A stretch of 64,000 nt of DNA from Bacteroidetes bacterium 43-93 (GCA_001897855.1 MKUO01000018.1:503481-567480); one strand, 5' to 3'. Positions 18,577 through 27,931 are shown, numbered from the stretch's first letter. The notes: generated from the sequence alone by a model not told the origin. Program-made: numbers and translations.

Positions 18577-19341
18577 ATGGCTACAGGAAATATCTATCAC
18601 GACCTTATTACACGTAAAAAAGAGGGCCGAAGCGGGTTCGCCGTATTGGTAGACCCTGACAAAGTAGCGCCTGCGGATATGAAATACCTGGCAGAGCTTT
18701 GTAACGATGCCGGTGTAGACTATGTACTCATGGGTGGTAGCCTGGTACTCGCCGATAACCTGGATGCATGTATTCAACGTTTTAAGTCTGAAAGCGATAT
18801 ACCGGTGCTCCTGTTCCCGGGTAGTCCTGCACAGGTAACGCCTTATGCAGATGGCCTCTTATATCTTTCCCTGATATCCGGCCGCAATCCTGAACTGCTG
18901 ATTGGCCAGCATGTGGTATCTGCCCCGGCGGTGCGAGCCAGTGGTTTGGAAGTAATTTCTACAGGCTATATGGTTATTGATGGTGGTACACCCACTACGG
19001 TTTCCTACATGAGCCACTCTGCTCCTATTCCTGCTAATAAGCCTGATATAGCATTATGTACAGCCTGGGCGGGAGAATTACAAGGGAAACACATCATATA
19101 TATGGATGCGGGTAGCGGTGCGCGCAATCCTATCAGCAAAGAAATGATACATATGGTAAGCAGCCATATACAGCTACCGTTATTTGTTGGCGGCGGCATC
19201 CATACACCCGAAAAGGTTTTTGAGGATTGCCAGGCAGGTGCCAATATTGTGGTGGTGGGCAATGCCATTGAGCGTGATCCAATGCTGATACGCGACCTGG
19301 CACAGGCGTCCAAAGGCGTGATGTCCAAGGTCGAGAAATAA
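18577..19341 (+). CDS. Geranylgeranylglyceryl phosphate synthase family protein
   Basis: A 254-residue TIM-barrel prenyltransferase that joins a polyprenyl diphosphate to sn-glycerol-1-phosphate. I chose ATG 18577, preceded by AGGAAAGAGGA as a possible binding site, over an upstream TTG. The family motifs are visible: VDPDKV at 25-30, then VDYVLMGGSL, PVLLFPGSP, ALCTAWAGELQG, YMDAGSGA and the phosphate-binding FVGGGIHTPEKV with GANIVVVGNAIE. Such enzymes are best known in archaea but also occur in Bacteroidota (the bacterial group II GGGP synthases). In archaea the product makes ether lipids; its bacterial role is not firmly established. Confidence 0.9.
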   Translation: MATGNIYHDLITRKKEGRSGFAVLVDPDKVAPADMKYLAELCNDAGVDYVLMGGSLVLADNLDACIQRFKSESDIPVLLFPGSPAQVTPYADGLLYLSLISGRNPELLIGQHVVSAPAVRASGLEVISTGYMVIDGGTPTTVSYMSHSAPIPANKPDIALCTAWAGELQGKHIIYMDAGSGARNPISKEMIHMVSSHIQLPLFVGGGIHTPEKVFEDCQAGANIVVVGNAIERDPMLIRDLAQASKGVMSKVEK

Positions 19342-19355
19342 CCTAATGCTCGAAA

Positions 19356-20336
19356 GTGAAAACCTTTCTATATCTGCTTTTAATGCTGCCGCTCACAGCG
19401 CATGCTCAGGATTATATCCAATACCAAAGGATATTTAACCGTATCGACGATGACATTATTGCAAGCAATGTACAGCAGGCTATCCCAAGATTAGATTCTG
19501 TTTATAAAAACTACTCCTTCATCTTCGCACGCCATTGCGTTAAGGCGCTGCAGATCTGCGGTAAAATAAACGATAGCTTAAACGCCGATAAATGGCTTAC
19601 AAAGGCTTTTATTCAGGGGGTACCATTAACAGTATTGGATGCCAATGCCCTAACTAAAAAATCGTTACAATATTCTACCACCTCAAAGACGATTAAGGCT
19701 TACGATAGCCTAAGGTCGTTATACCTGAATTCGTTTAATCACTCTATTGCACACACTATAGATAGTTTGTTAAAGGTAGATCAACGCAAAACCAAAAAAA
19801 TAAATTTTGGCTTTATCCTGTTAAGGTACACAGTCTATTGGCCTGCATGGCTGCATAATAATAAAACACAATACAGGTTCATTAGCAAAATAGTGGATGA
19901 TTATGGCTACCCGGGAGAAAGGCTGATTGGTTTACCAGAAGATTATAACGATACCGCATGGACAAATAAAAGTCTTAGCCGGTTTGGCCCTAATATATTT
20001 GACCGCCGGGTGCAAACCATGCTGATGCATTGCTATTCCAACCCCAGGAAAGACATAAATGCCACACTTTTTCAAAACGTCACTTCAGGATATCTCACTC
20101 CAAAACAATATGCAATAATCCAGGATTTTCTTGCGGAATACGGACGTTCCAAATATGGTACCTACACCCGTACAGGCGAATGGTTTCCAATACCGAAACA
20201 TAACAACCTTGTCGAAACTGACACCTTACGTCACAAACTTGGCCTAAACACTCTAGCTCAAAAGCACAGAAATGACAGCATTTTCAACCAAAGAGTAAAA
20301 GACAGGACTGCTGATCAAGAGATCATACTCGAATGA
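19356..20336 (+). CDS. Secreted hypothetical protein, DUF6624-like
   Basis: A 326-residue exported protein starting at GTG 19356 with a clean signal peptide (FLYLLLMLPLTAHAQ). The first half is helical with TPR-like spacing (ARHCVKALQICGKINDSLNADKWLTKAF). The second half has FISKIVDDYGYPGERLIG, MLMHCYSNPRKDINATLFQNVTSGYLTPKQYAIIQDF and SKYGTY, which resembles DUF6624 proteins (a Gly-[YW]-Pro core, then a His-containing segment). The same overall plan is seen in the 340-residue protein at 33417, so these look like distant paralogues. Role unknown. The start lies 14 bases after the GGGP synthase stop, so cotranscription is likely. Confidence 0.75.
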   Translation: MKTFLYLLLMLPLTAHAQDYIQYQRIFNRIDDDIIASNVQQAIPRLDSVYKNYSFIFARHCVKALQICGKINDSLNADKWLTKAFIQGVPLTVLDANALTKKSLQYSTTSKTIKAYDSLRSLYLNSFNHSIAHTIDSLLKVDQRKTKKINFGFILLRYTVYWPAWLHNNKTQYRFISKIVDDYGYPGERLIGLPEDYNDTAWTNKSLSRFGPNIFDRRVQTMLMHCYSNPRKDINATLFQNVTSGYLTPKQYAIIQDFLAEYGRSKYGTYTRTGEWFPIPKHNNLVETDTLRHKLGLNTLAQKHRNDSIFNQRVKDRTADQEIILE

Positions 20337-20549
20337 TCAGCTTACTTCTTCATTCTTTGATTTCACATCTTTGGTATTGCGTATCAGTCCTACTCCGGAC
20401 GAGAAAAACACGATACCCAGCAGCCCATACACAATGATCATCCTGACATCGCGGTTGCCTCCATCTGTATTTACGAAAGAATTAGCAGCCATTATAAGCC
20501 CTACGATACCTAATATGGTAAGTATTATTCCAAACATGCGCTTTTCCAT
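20337..20549 (-). CDS. Small two-helix membrane protein
   Basis: A 70-residue protein with two hydrophobic helices (FGIILTILGIVGLIMAANSFV and MIIVYGLLGIVFFSSGVGLI) joined by a short polar loop and ending with a charged tail (RNTKDVKSKNEEVS). Its stop begins one base after the stop of the convergent upstream gene. Small inner-membrane proteins with this layout are frequent in Bacteroidota, but no named family was recognised. Hydrophobic pattern and orderly gene spacing support it as real. Confidence 0.65.
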   Translation of the reverse strand: MEKRMFGIILTILGIVGLIMAANSFVNTDGGNRDVRMIIVYGLLGIVFFSSGVGLIRNTKDVKSKNEEVS

Positions 20550-20639
20550 AATCAGTATTTATCTTATCGATAGGTAAATAACGTGCCATCATCACTGCCT
20601 TTGTCTTTGGCAGGGTCTTATTATGTAACTTTACTTGTT

Positions 20640-22667
20640 ATGTTTCAGATAGAGCGTCCATATCCACCTGAGGGCGATCAGCCTACCGCCATTGCAGAAT
20701 TAGTGAAAGGAATAAAAGAGGGAGAGCCGTTCCAGACCTTGTTAGGGGTTACCGGTTCGGGCAAGACATTTACCATGGCCAATGTGATACAGGAGGTGCA
20801 AAAACCTACTCTTGTATTGACGCATAACAAAACACTGGTGGCGCAATTATATGGAGAGTTTCGCCAGTTCTTTCCCAACAATGCAGTGGAGTATTTTGTT
20901 AGCTATTACGACTACTATCAGCCGGAGGCTTATATTCCTACATCCAATACTTATATTGAAAAAGACCTGAGCATTAATGAAGAGCTGGAAAAACTCAGGC
21001 TTCGTGCAACCAGCAGTTTGCTCAGTGGCCGTCGTGATATACTGGTGGTAGCATCTGTTAGCTGCATCTATGGTATGGGTAACCCTACCGACTATGCAGC
21101 AGGTATCATCCGTTTCAATCAGGGTGATAACATTGGCCGGAACCAGTTTCTCCACAGGCTGGTGAATGCTTTATATATGCGCAGCCAGGGCGAATTCGGC
21201 CGGGGTAGTTTCCGGGTGCAGGGAGATACTGTAGATATCAACCTACCTTATGTTGACTATGGCTATCGTATCACATTCTTTGGCGATGAGGTGGAGGAGA
21301 TAGAAAGCTTTGAGCCTGATACCGGTAAGCGCATCGGTACCATGCAGAACGCGGCCATCTTCCCTGCCAACCTTTACCTGGCCCCGCGCGACCAGATGGC
21401 TCAGATCATCCATGAAATACAGGATGAACTGCATGCACAGATAGAATACTTCAAAAGCATCAATAAGCCATTGGAAGCGCAGCGTATCAAAGAGCGGGTA
21501 AACTACGACCTTGAGATGATACAGGAACTGGGCTACTGTAGCGGTATCGAAAACTACTCGCGCTTTCTTGATCGCAGGCGACCGGGAACACGCCCCTTCT
21601 GCCTGATAGATTATTTCCCCGACGATTTCCTGATGGTGATTGATGAAAGCCACGTGACCATACCTCAGATAAGTGGTATGTATGGTGGCGATCGTAGCCG
21701 TAAGCTGAACCTGGTAGATTATGGTTTCCGGCTGCCGAGTGCATTGGACAACCGCCCACTGAATTTTCACGAGTTTGAAAATATGCTGAACCAGGTAGTA
21801 TTTGTAAGCGCTACCCCCGGCGATTATGAACTGGAAAGAACAGGAGGTGTTGTTGCTGAACAGGTAGTACGGCCTACAGGCCTGCTTGATCCTCCTATTG
21901 AAGTACGCCCAAGCATCAACCAGGTAGATGATCTGCTGGATGAAATTGATAAGCGTGTAAATGCCGGTGATCGTGTGCTGGTAACTACACTTACCAAGCG
22001 CATGGCCGAGGAGATGGACAAATACCTCAAGCGCATCAACATAAAAAGTAAGTACATACACAGCGAAGTAGATACGCTGGAGCGCGTAGAGATCCTGCGC
22101 GATCTGCGCCTGGGTAATATCGATGTACTGGTGGGTGTAAACCTACTCAGAGAAGGGCTGGACCTTCCGGAAGTGTCGCTGATGGCGATCCTTGATGCCG
22201 ACAAAGAAGGCTTCCTGCGAAATGTACGCTCTCTTACACAGATGGCAGGACGTGCTGCTCGTAATGTAAATGGACTTGTGATCTTCTATGCCGATAAGAT
22301 GACGGAGAGCATGCAGCGGACAATCGATGAAACCAACCGCCGCCGCGATAAGCAGATCAAATACAATATGGAGCATGGCATTGTGCCGCGTACCGTAACC
22401 AAATCGAAAGAAGAGGTATTCAAACAAACTTCTGTGTTGGATATTAAAGGTTATGATGAAAAGAATAAGTATGCCCTTAACGAGGAGGTAATGTCTAAAG
22501 CTGCGGAAGATGAAGTAGAATACAAGAATATAGCTCAGTTGGATAAACTCATTACCCAAACCAAAAAGGCTATGGAAAAAGCCGCTAAGGAATTAGACTT
22601 TATGGAAGCAGCAAGGCTAAGGGATAAGATGTTCCAGTTGCAGAAAGAAAAGGATGCAATGAAGTAA
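20640..22667 (+). CDS. uvrB: UvrABC excision nuclease subunit B
   Basis: A 675-residue helicase-fold protein of nucleotide excision repair that takes over the lesion from UvrA and recruits UvrC. I chose ATG 20640 (MFQIERPYPP), the usual start; an upstream GTG adds 19 residues of no conserved character. Walker A is GVTGSGKTF (36-44). The damage-probing beta-hairpin is YYDYYQPEAYIP. DESHVTIPQISGMYGGD is the DEAD-like box, and QMAGRAARN is helicase motif VI. The C-terminal UVR domain (LITQTKKAMEKAAKELDFMEAARLRDKMFQLQ) binds UvrC. The length and order are complete. Confidence 0.97.
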   Translation: MFQIERPYPPEGDQPTAIAELVKGIKEGEPFQTLLGVTGSGKTFTMANVIQEVQKPTLVLTHNKTLVAQLYGEFRQFFPNNAVEYFVSYYDYYQPEAYIPTSNTYIEKDLSINEELEKLRLRATSSLLSGRRDILVVASVSCIYGMGNPTDYAAGIIRFNQGDNIGRNQFLHRLVNALYMRSQGEFGRGSFRVQGDTVDINLPYVDYGYRITFFGDEVEEIESFEPDTGKRIGTMQNAAIFPANLYLAPRDQMAQIIHEIQDELHAQIEYFKSINKPLEAQRIKERVNYDLEMIQELGYCSGIENYSRFLDRRRPGTRPFCLIDYFPDDFLMVIDESHVTIPQISGMYGGDRSRKLNLVDYGFRLPSALDNRPLNFHEFENMLNQVVFVSATPGDYELERTGGVVAEQVVRPTGLLDPPIEVRPSINQVDDLLDEIDKRVNAGDRVLVTTLTKRMAEEMDKYLKRINIKSKYIHSEVDTLERVEILRDLRLGNIDVLVGVNLLREGLDLPEVSLMAILDADKEGFLRNVRSLTQMAGRAARNVNGLVIFYADKMTESMQRTIDETNRRRDKQIKYNMEHGIVPRTVTKSKEEVFKQTSVLDIKGYDEKNKYALNEEVMSKAAEDEVEYKNIAQLDKLITQTKKAMEKAAKELDFMEAARLRDKMFQLQKEKDAMK

Positions 22668-22674
22668 ACTATAC

Positions 22675-23685
22675 TTAAGTAATACTCTTAAACACAGTAT
22701 ATCGGAGCACCATTTCCAGCAGCAGGCAGATGATAGCCAGTAAAGCAAATGGGAAGAAAAGCTCTGCATAATGCTTATAGCTGCTGATCTCTACTTTGGT
22801 CTTTTCCAGTTTATCAATATCTGCGTAGATAGATTCTAACGCTTTATTGTTACGTGCACGATAGTATTTACCACCCGTTTCTTTAGCGATCTTATTCAGC
22901 AATGCTTCGTCTATCTGCACAGGCATCATTTGCTTTTGTATGCCAAACGGCGTCTGCACCGGGTAAGGGGCCTGTCCTTCTGTACCTACGCCTATGGTGT
23001 ACACACGCACTTTAAAAGACTTCGCTATCTCCAGTGCCGTCATCGGGTCTATCAGCCCTGTATTGTTTACACCATCAGTAAGTAATATCACTACCCGGCT
23101 TTTACCTTTGGCATAGCGCAGGCGGTCTACAGCAGTTGCCAGGCCCATACCTATAGCGGTACCATCCTGCAGCACTCCGCTCTTCACTTCGCTCAGTTGT
23201 TCTTTCAGTACGTTATGGTCTATCGTTATAGGGCATTGTGTAAAGCTCTCACCCGAGAAGATCACTAAGCCCAGCCTGTCTGTAGGACGCTGATCTACAA
23301 AGTTCATCGCCACTTTCTTGGCGGCTTCTATACGGTTGGGTTTAAAATCTTCCGCAAGCATACTGCCCGATACGTCGAGCGATAGCACTATATCTACACC
23401 CTCACTATCTATGTTTTCAGTAACATTGCTTGTTTGCGGCCTTGCCAGTGCTATCGTCAGCATTACCAGGGCTACCACGCGCAGTATAAACAACACCGGC
23501 CTGAACTGCACCCTCCATGTAGGCTTTATATTAGCGATGCCCGAAAGGCTGGTAACACGTACCGATGGATTATCAGTGACCTTATTCCTTTGCTGCCACC
23601 ATATCATGAATGGAAGCAGCAGCAGCAACCCGAAGAATGCGGGGTGTGCAAAGCTGATATGTTTCCAATCAAATATTATACTCAT
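22675..23685 (-). CDS. batA: BatA-like von Willebrand factor A protein
   Basis: A 336-residue inner-membrane protein. N-terminal helices (AFFGLLLLLPFMIWWQQ and VLFILRVVALVMLTIALARPQ) precede the VWA domain, whose metal-ion site is DVSGS (104-108) with the later LTDGVNNTG. A C-terminal helix (LFFPFALLAIICLLLEMVLRY) re-anchors the chain. This is the BatA arrangement, known from Bacteroides aerotolerance operons. Its start overlaps the preceding gene by ATGA. Genes for BatB, BatC and BatE do not follow; the convergent uvrB ends seven bases away. The molecular role of Bat proteins is unsettled; envelope stress resistance is suggested by the family literature. Confidence 0.88.
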   Translation of the reverse strand: MSIIFDWKHISFAHPAFFGLLLLLPFMIWWQQRNKVTDNPSVRVTSLSGIANIKPTWRVQFRPVLFILRVVALVMLTIALARPQTSNVTENIDSEGVDIVLSLDVSGSMLAEDFKPNRIEAAKKVAMNFVDQRPTDRLGLVIFSGESFTQCPITIDHNVLKEQLSEVKSGVLQDGTAIGMGLATAVDRLRYAKGKSRVVILLTDGVNNTGLIDPMTALEIAKSFKVRVYTIGVGTEGQAPYPVQTPFGIQKQMMPVQIDEALLNKIAKETGGKYYRARNNKALESIYADIDKLEKTKVEISSYKHYAELFFPFALLAIICLLLEMVLRYTVFKSIT

Positions 23686-24653
23686 GACTGTGGTGGTGTA
23701 TTTGTATTTTCAGATGGCGGTGTCACTACAACAGGCCTTGTTGCATTCACAAACTGTTTCGCGTATTCCATTGCTGCGTGGTGCTCCTGCGGCGTTGGCT
23801 GTGCCTTGGCAAACTTGGCAAGGTCTGCTATATAGAATATGTTAGATAACAGCAACCTGTGTTGCGACATGTCTTTATGTACTGCTGCTTTATAGAGTAT
23901 CTCGTCTGATGTTGATTCCATTACATCTACCCCAAAACGTTCTTCTATATACTTCCGCAGTATGTCAACCAGTTCTGTATGATACTCTTTCGGCTGATTG
24001 TTCTCCCAAAGTTTTCTCTGTTCCAATTCACTGAGCAATCGTAATGCTTTGGCCTGTGGTGTCTCTGACGGGGGTGGAGGTGGCGGCGGTGCTTCGGGTT
24101 TCTTACGGTTCTTCAGGTACAACATCACGCCAACGGTTGCGAGTATCAATACAATTGCAGCAACTATGTACCAGATATAGTCCATCCAGTTGCTCTTTAC
24201 CTCGCGTATGCCTTTAATACCTACAAAGCCTTTGCTGGTATCAACCGGTACGGTCTGCACACCAATGGTGAAAGAATCCGTTTGTATCGTATATGCATTA
24301 CCTCCGTTCGGTAGTACGGAGAATACAAATGGCGGCACCATAAACAGACCGGAGTCAAACCCTGTTATCAGCAACCTTTGTTTATAGATCACCTCGTTGC
24401 CCTGCTGCACAGTGTCTATCTTTCCCTTCTCCACTATTTCCAGCTTGTTGAAGGTGTCCGGTATCGTAGCCCATTGCAGTTTTCCTTTTTTCGGATCTAC
24501 TTTTGCTTCAATAAACAACCTTGCCTGGTCTCCAACGGTAATCTGGGCAGCATCAATACGCGCACCAACAGTAGCATCCTGTGCGTATATTGTATGCTTA
24601 CCCATAAGCAGGGTAAGCAATATTATAAAGCCGTATTTGTAAGCTGTCCTCAT
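23682..24653 (-). CDS. Bat operon membrane protein (BatD-like / unnamed Bat component)
   Basis: A 323-residue envelope protein: signal peptide (IILLTLLMGKHTIYAQ), an extracytoplasmic beta-rich domain (ARIDAAQITVGDQARLFIEAKVD... GFDSGLFMVPPFVFSVLPNGG), one membrane helix (YIWYIVAAIVLILATVGVMLYL), a cytoplasmic Pro run, then a helical domain (LLSELEQRKLWENNQPKEYHTELVDILRKYIEERFGVDVMESTSDEIL). Proteins of this layout occur between the DUF58 gene and batA in many Bacteroidota and resemble parts of BatD. The start lies three bases after the DUF58 stop. Probably part of a membrane complex with BatA. Confidence 0.78.
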   Translation of the reverse strand: MRTAYKYGFIILLTLLMGKHTIYAQDATVGARIDAAQITVGDQARLFIEAKVDPKKGKLQWATIPDTFNKLEIVEKGKIDTVQQGNEVIYKQRLLITGFDSGLFMVPPFVFSVLPNGGNAYTIQTDSFTIGVQTVPVDTSKGFVGIKGIREVKSNWMDYIWYIVAAIVLILATVGVMLYLKNRKKPEAPPPPPPPSETPQAKALRLLSELEQRKLWENNQPKEYHTELVDILRKYIEERFGVDVMESTSDEILYKAAVHKDMSQHRLLLSNIFYIADLAKFAKAQPTPQEHHAAMEYAKQFVNATRPVVVTPPSENTNTPPQS

Positions 24654-24656
24654 TCT

Positions 24657-25526
24657 TTACCTCGCCTTAAAAAACGTTTGTAGTTCTTTTACATAGTCTG
24701 CATCCGTACGTACACTCATTAGTTGTGCGCCGCTTTTACGAAAAGCCTGTACACAATATTTCTTATGTTGCTCAAAGCTGTGCGCGTATTGCATACGTAT
24801 GGTTTTGTCGTCCGTATCTATCCAGCGCACATTGCCTGTTTCCGCATCTGCAAGCTGTATTAGTCCTGCTTCAGGCAAGTCCCTGTCCATCTTATCATAT
24901 ACCTGTATCCCTACAAGATCGTGCTTGCGGGCAGATAATTGCAATGCCTGCTCGTATGGCTCACTTATAAAATCACTCATCAGGAAGGTGATGGTCTTCT
25001 TCTTCAATACCTGGTTCAGGTACTCCAATGCCACACGTATATTGGTGCCATTCTTAGGTGCGGGCTCCAGCGCTATCAGTTCCCTGATGATGCGAAGTAT
25101 ATGGCTGCGGCCTTTTTTAGGAGGTATAAATTTCTCCACTTTATCGCTAAAAAAGATCACACCTACTTTATCGTTATTGGTTGCTGCAGAAAAAGACAAT
25201 ACAGCGCTGATCTCGGTGATCAGGTCGCGCTTCAACCGCTCATGGGTACCGAACAAGGAACTGCCGCTCACATCTACCAGCAGCATTACGGTCAGTTCCC
25301 TTTCTTCTTCAAATACTTTAACGAACGGGTGAGAAAAACGAGCGGTAACATTCCAGTCAATGAATTTTATATCGTCGCCCGGTGCGTATTCGCGCACTTC
25401 GCTAAAGGACATACCACGCCCTTTGAAGGCGGAATGGTATTCCCCTGCAAAGATGTGGTTACTTAACCCCCTGGTTTTTATCTCTATATGCCTTACACGC
25501 TTTAATATCTCTGTCGTTGTAAGCAT
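24657..25526 (-). CDS. DUF58 domain protein of the bat operon
   Basis: A 289-residue cytosolic protein. ATG 25526 (MLTTTEILKRVRHIEIKT) was chosen because the conserved family N-terminus begins here; a longer frame exists. The DUF58 signature EYAPGDDIKFIDWNVTARFSHPFVKVFEEERELTVMLLVDVSGS is complete and ends in the VWA-type metal site (DVSGS). DUF58 proteins usually accompany a MoxR AAA-ATPase and are thought to help assemble partner complexes. No moxR gene is next to it here; the upstream neighbour is a divergent lipoprotein. It leads a three-gene unit with the two Bat membrane proteins. Confidence 0.88.
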   Translation of the reverse strand: MLTTTEILKRVRHIEIKTRGLSNHIFAGEYHSAFKGRGMSFSEVREYAPGDDIKFIDWNVTARFSHPFVKVFEEERELTVMLLVDVSGSSLFGTHERLKRDLITEISAVLSFSAATNNDKVGVIFFSDKVEKFIPPKKGRSHILRIIRELIALEPAPKNGTNIRVALEYLNQVLKKKTITFLMSDFISEPYEQALQLSARKHDLVGIQVYDKMDRDLPEAGLIQLADAETGNVRWIDTDDKTIRMQYAHSFEQHKKYCVQAFRKSGAQLMSVRTDADYVKELQTFFKAR

Positions 25527-25610
25527 TGCGTTACCTGCGTTGATTTTCAGACAACAAATGTACTCGTTCAGAAATACCAAATACTTAAAATTTATTTAAA
25601 AATTAGGCCT

Positions 25611-25618
25611 TAGCTTTG
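25611..25618 (+). promoter_or_regulatory. Bacteroidota-type -7 element (TAnnTTTG)
   Basis: TAGCTTTG fits the TAnnTTTG consensus and lies 16 bases before the lipoprotein ATG at 25635. No convincing -33 element was found at 19-21 bases. Confidence 0.4.
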
Positions 25619-25634
25619 ATAAAAATCAACACAC

Positions 25635-26486
25635 ATGTCAAGACTTACAAGGTTAATACCCGTTATGGCAGGTGCTTCCCTGCTATTCGCTTCCTGCCAG
25701 GATAATGGCACTAAAGAACAAAGCACTACTACTGTTTCCGACACAGCTATGGTAAAACCAGCACCACAGCCAATTGCTATTACAGATGTACCGGCATCTC
25801 CGGAATATAAGGATGCACAGTTAGCAATCGGCAATGTAACAGCTACTCCGCAAGGCGATTCTGTAAAGGTGAGCTTTACTTTTAATGTAAAGAACTATGA
25901 ACTGATGAGCCAGACGGCAGATGCATCGGGCAAACAATGTAATAATTCAGATAAAGGGCAGCACATCCATTTTATCCTCGATAATGCACCATACGCGGCG
26001 CTATATGAGCCTAAACACGATGTGGTTTTGGCAAAAGGCGGCGAGCACTACCTGATGGCATTCCTGTCCCGCTCTTACCACGAATCTGTAAAGAGCAAAG
26101 GTGCGGCATTGCTGTATCACTTTAAAATAGATGACAAAGGCAAGCTGCAGAAAATGGAAGACCCTAAAACACCAATGGTATTCTACAGCCGCCCTAAAGG
26201 AGACTATATAGGCAAGGCAAACACAGACAATGTACTGTTCGACTTCTATGTATGGAACACCACACTAAGCCCTGATGGCTATAAGGTAAAGGCTGACATC
26301 AAAGCAGATGGCGTTGATACCACTATCATGGTTACAGAATGGAAATCGCACTTCCTGAAAAACCTGCCAATGGGCAAACCTGGCATTACGTTGACGCTGG
26401 TAGATAAAGATGGCAAGAAGGTAGATGGCCCTAATACAGAAGTAACGAGGCAATTCAACCTCGCTGCTGACGAGCCTATGAAATAA
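25635..26486 (+). CDS. Hypothetical lipoprotein
   Basis: A 283-residue lipoprotein with lipobox LLFASC (Cys22) and a Thr/Ser-rich spacer. The body has two beta-rich regions: AQLAIGNVTATPQGDSVKVSFTFNVKNYEL, then GQHIHFILDNAPYAALYEPKHDVVLAKGGEHYLMAFLSRSYHESVKS, where several His and Tyr residues could bind a metal or ligand. The second half (VLFDFYVWNTTLSPDGYKVKADI) looks like a second domain of the same kind. Homologous lipoproteins seem restricted to Bacteroidota; no enzyme family was recognised. Single-gene unit ended by a perfect hairpin. Confidence 0.82.
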   Translation: MSRLTRLIPVMAGASLLFASCQDNGTKEQSTTTVSDTAMVKPAPQPIAITDVPASPEYKDAQLAIGNVTATPQGDSVKVSFTFNVKNYELMSQTADASGKQCNNSDKGQHIHFILDNAPYAALYEPKHDVVLAKGGEHYLMAFLSRSYHESVKSKGAALLYHFKIDDKGKLQKMEDPKTPMVFYSRPKGDYIGKANTDNVLFDFYVWNTTLSPDGYKVKADIKADGVDTTIMVTEWKSHFLKNLPMGKPGITLTLVDKDGKKVDGPNTEVTRQFNLAADEPMK

Positions 26487-26500
26487 GACAACCTGATATA

Positions 26501-26536
26501 AAAAGTAAAGCCCTTCAATTGAAGGGCTTTACTTTT
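26501..26536 (+). terminator. Rho-independent terminator
   Basis: A perfect 18-bp self-complementary repeat centred on CAATTG, ending in a T-rich tract. It follows the lipoprotein stop and also faces the end of the convergent RCC1 gene. Confidence 0.85.
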
Positions 26537-26572
26537 TCAGCTATACAGACTGCGTCTGTCTGTAACTACTTG

Positions 26573-27931
26573 CTAATCTTTTATAAATTTCAGGCCCCAC
26601 TGTTCGCCTTTAATGTAGTACACACCTGATGGCAGGTTGTGAATATCAATTTGCTTTTTGCTTTCCTGTATGTTTTGCTGCAGCACTTTTTTGCCCAGCT
26701 GATCGTAAATATCTAATTGACCAATGTTTTTGGCGTTTTCTGAATTAACGTATAACAGATCGTGAGCAGGGTTAGGATAGACATTTATACCACGTGCAGC
26801 TTCAGTTTCTTTTATCGCCAATGCAGTGCATAAGCTAGTAGGCTGCAAGGGAGTTTCGCTGTCCATACTTGTACCATTACCTAATTGGCCTGATGAATTG
26901 TAGCCCCATGTCCACACAGTTCCATTGCTTTTTACAGCCATTGACAGTTCTTCTCCTGCATCTACCACATTAATGCCTGATAGTGTGCTTACTTGAACTG
27001 CTGTCAGTCTATCGGTAAATGTGCCGTCACCTAATTCACCCGAGCTATTAGCCCCCCATGCCCACACAGTACCGTTATTCTTCACCGCAAGTGAATGGTT
27101 CAATCCACCTGAAACGGAAGTGATACCACTAAGGCCTGTAACCTGAACCGGAGTGCTGGCGTCTGTTGTAGTGCCGTTTCCTAATTGTCCATCGCTATTT
27201 TCTCCCCAAGCCCATACCGTACCATCGTTCTTTACTGCCAGTGAGTAGTTCTTCCCTGCAGCTATGGCAACAATACCTGTCAAACCTGTGATCTGCCCCG
27301 TCGTACCGGTGCTACCAACGCTACGTCCTAGCTGGCCCTTACTGTTAATGCCCCAGCTCCATACTGTACCATCGCTTTTTAATGCAAGATTATGACTATC
27401 GCCGGAAGCGATTGCGGTAATAGATGTTAGACCAGGTACCTGGATCGGTGTATAGGATGAACTTGGTGATGCAGCGCCCAGTTGACTAAATGCATTGTTG
27501 CCCCATCCCCAAACGGTTCCGTCACTCTTCAATACTATTGTATGCTTGCTTCCTGCCGCTGCTTTAGTTGCCCCCGAAAAACCAGCCACCTGAGCCGGTG
27601 TATTACTGCTGGTTGTGTTTCCTGTGCCAAGCTGGCCGCCGATATTATCGCCCCATGTATAAACACTTCCGTTATTTTTAACCGCAACGGCGTGAGATGA
27701 GCCTGCAGCAACCGCAGTTATGCCCGTGAGCCCGCTTACGGATACCGGTGTTTTACTGCTGGTGGTGCTACCATTACCGAGCTGGCCGCTTGAGTTTGTT
27801 CCCCATGCCTTAACAGTGTTATCGCTGCAAATAGATAGACAGTAATTTACCCCGGCAGCTATTGTCTGCGCATGTAAATTTTTACCCCCTGTGGCAAACA
27901 GCGCGAAAGCCAAAATCATTGTTTTTTTCAT
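26573..27931 (-). CDS. Secreted RCC1-repeat protein with T9SS sorting tail
   Basis: A 452-residue exported protein. A signal peptide (MILAFALFATGGKNLHAQ) is followed by seven RCC1 repeats of about 50 residues, each with the pattern DGTVWxWGxNxxGQLGNG...VxGLxGI..AAGxxHSLAVK, enough to close one beta-propeller. The last 75 residues hold a type A T9SS sorting domain (INVYPNPAHDLLYVN... GKKVLQQNI... LPSGVYYIK), so it is probably exported across the outer membrane. RCC1 propellers usually bind proteins; no catalytic domain is seen. Ligand unknown. The high repeat similarity suggests internal duplication. Confidence 0.9.
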   Translation of the reverse strand: MKKTMILAFALFATGGKNLHAQTIAAGVNYCLSICSDNTVKAWGTNSSGQLGNGSTTSSKTPVSVSGLTGITAVAAGSSHAVAVKNNGSVYTWGDNIGGQLGTGNTTSSNTPAQVAGFSGATKAAAGSKHTIVLKSDGTVWGWGNNAFSQLGAASPSSSYTPIQVPGLTSITAIASGDSHNLALKSDGTVWSWGINSKGQLGRSVGSTGTTGQITGLTGIVAIAAGKNYSLAVKNDGTVWAWGENSDGQLGNGTTTDASTPVQVTGLSGITSVSGGLNHSLAVKNNGTVWAWGANSSGELGDGTFTDRLTAVQVSTLSGINVVDAGEELSMAVKSNGTVWTWGYNSSGQLGNGTSMDSETPLQPTSLCTALAIKETEAARGINVYPNPAHDLLYVNSENAKNIGQLDIYDQLGKKVLQQNIQESKKQIDIHNLPSGVYYIKGEQWGLKFIKD

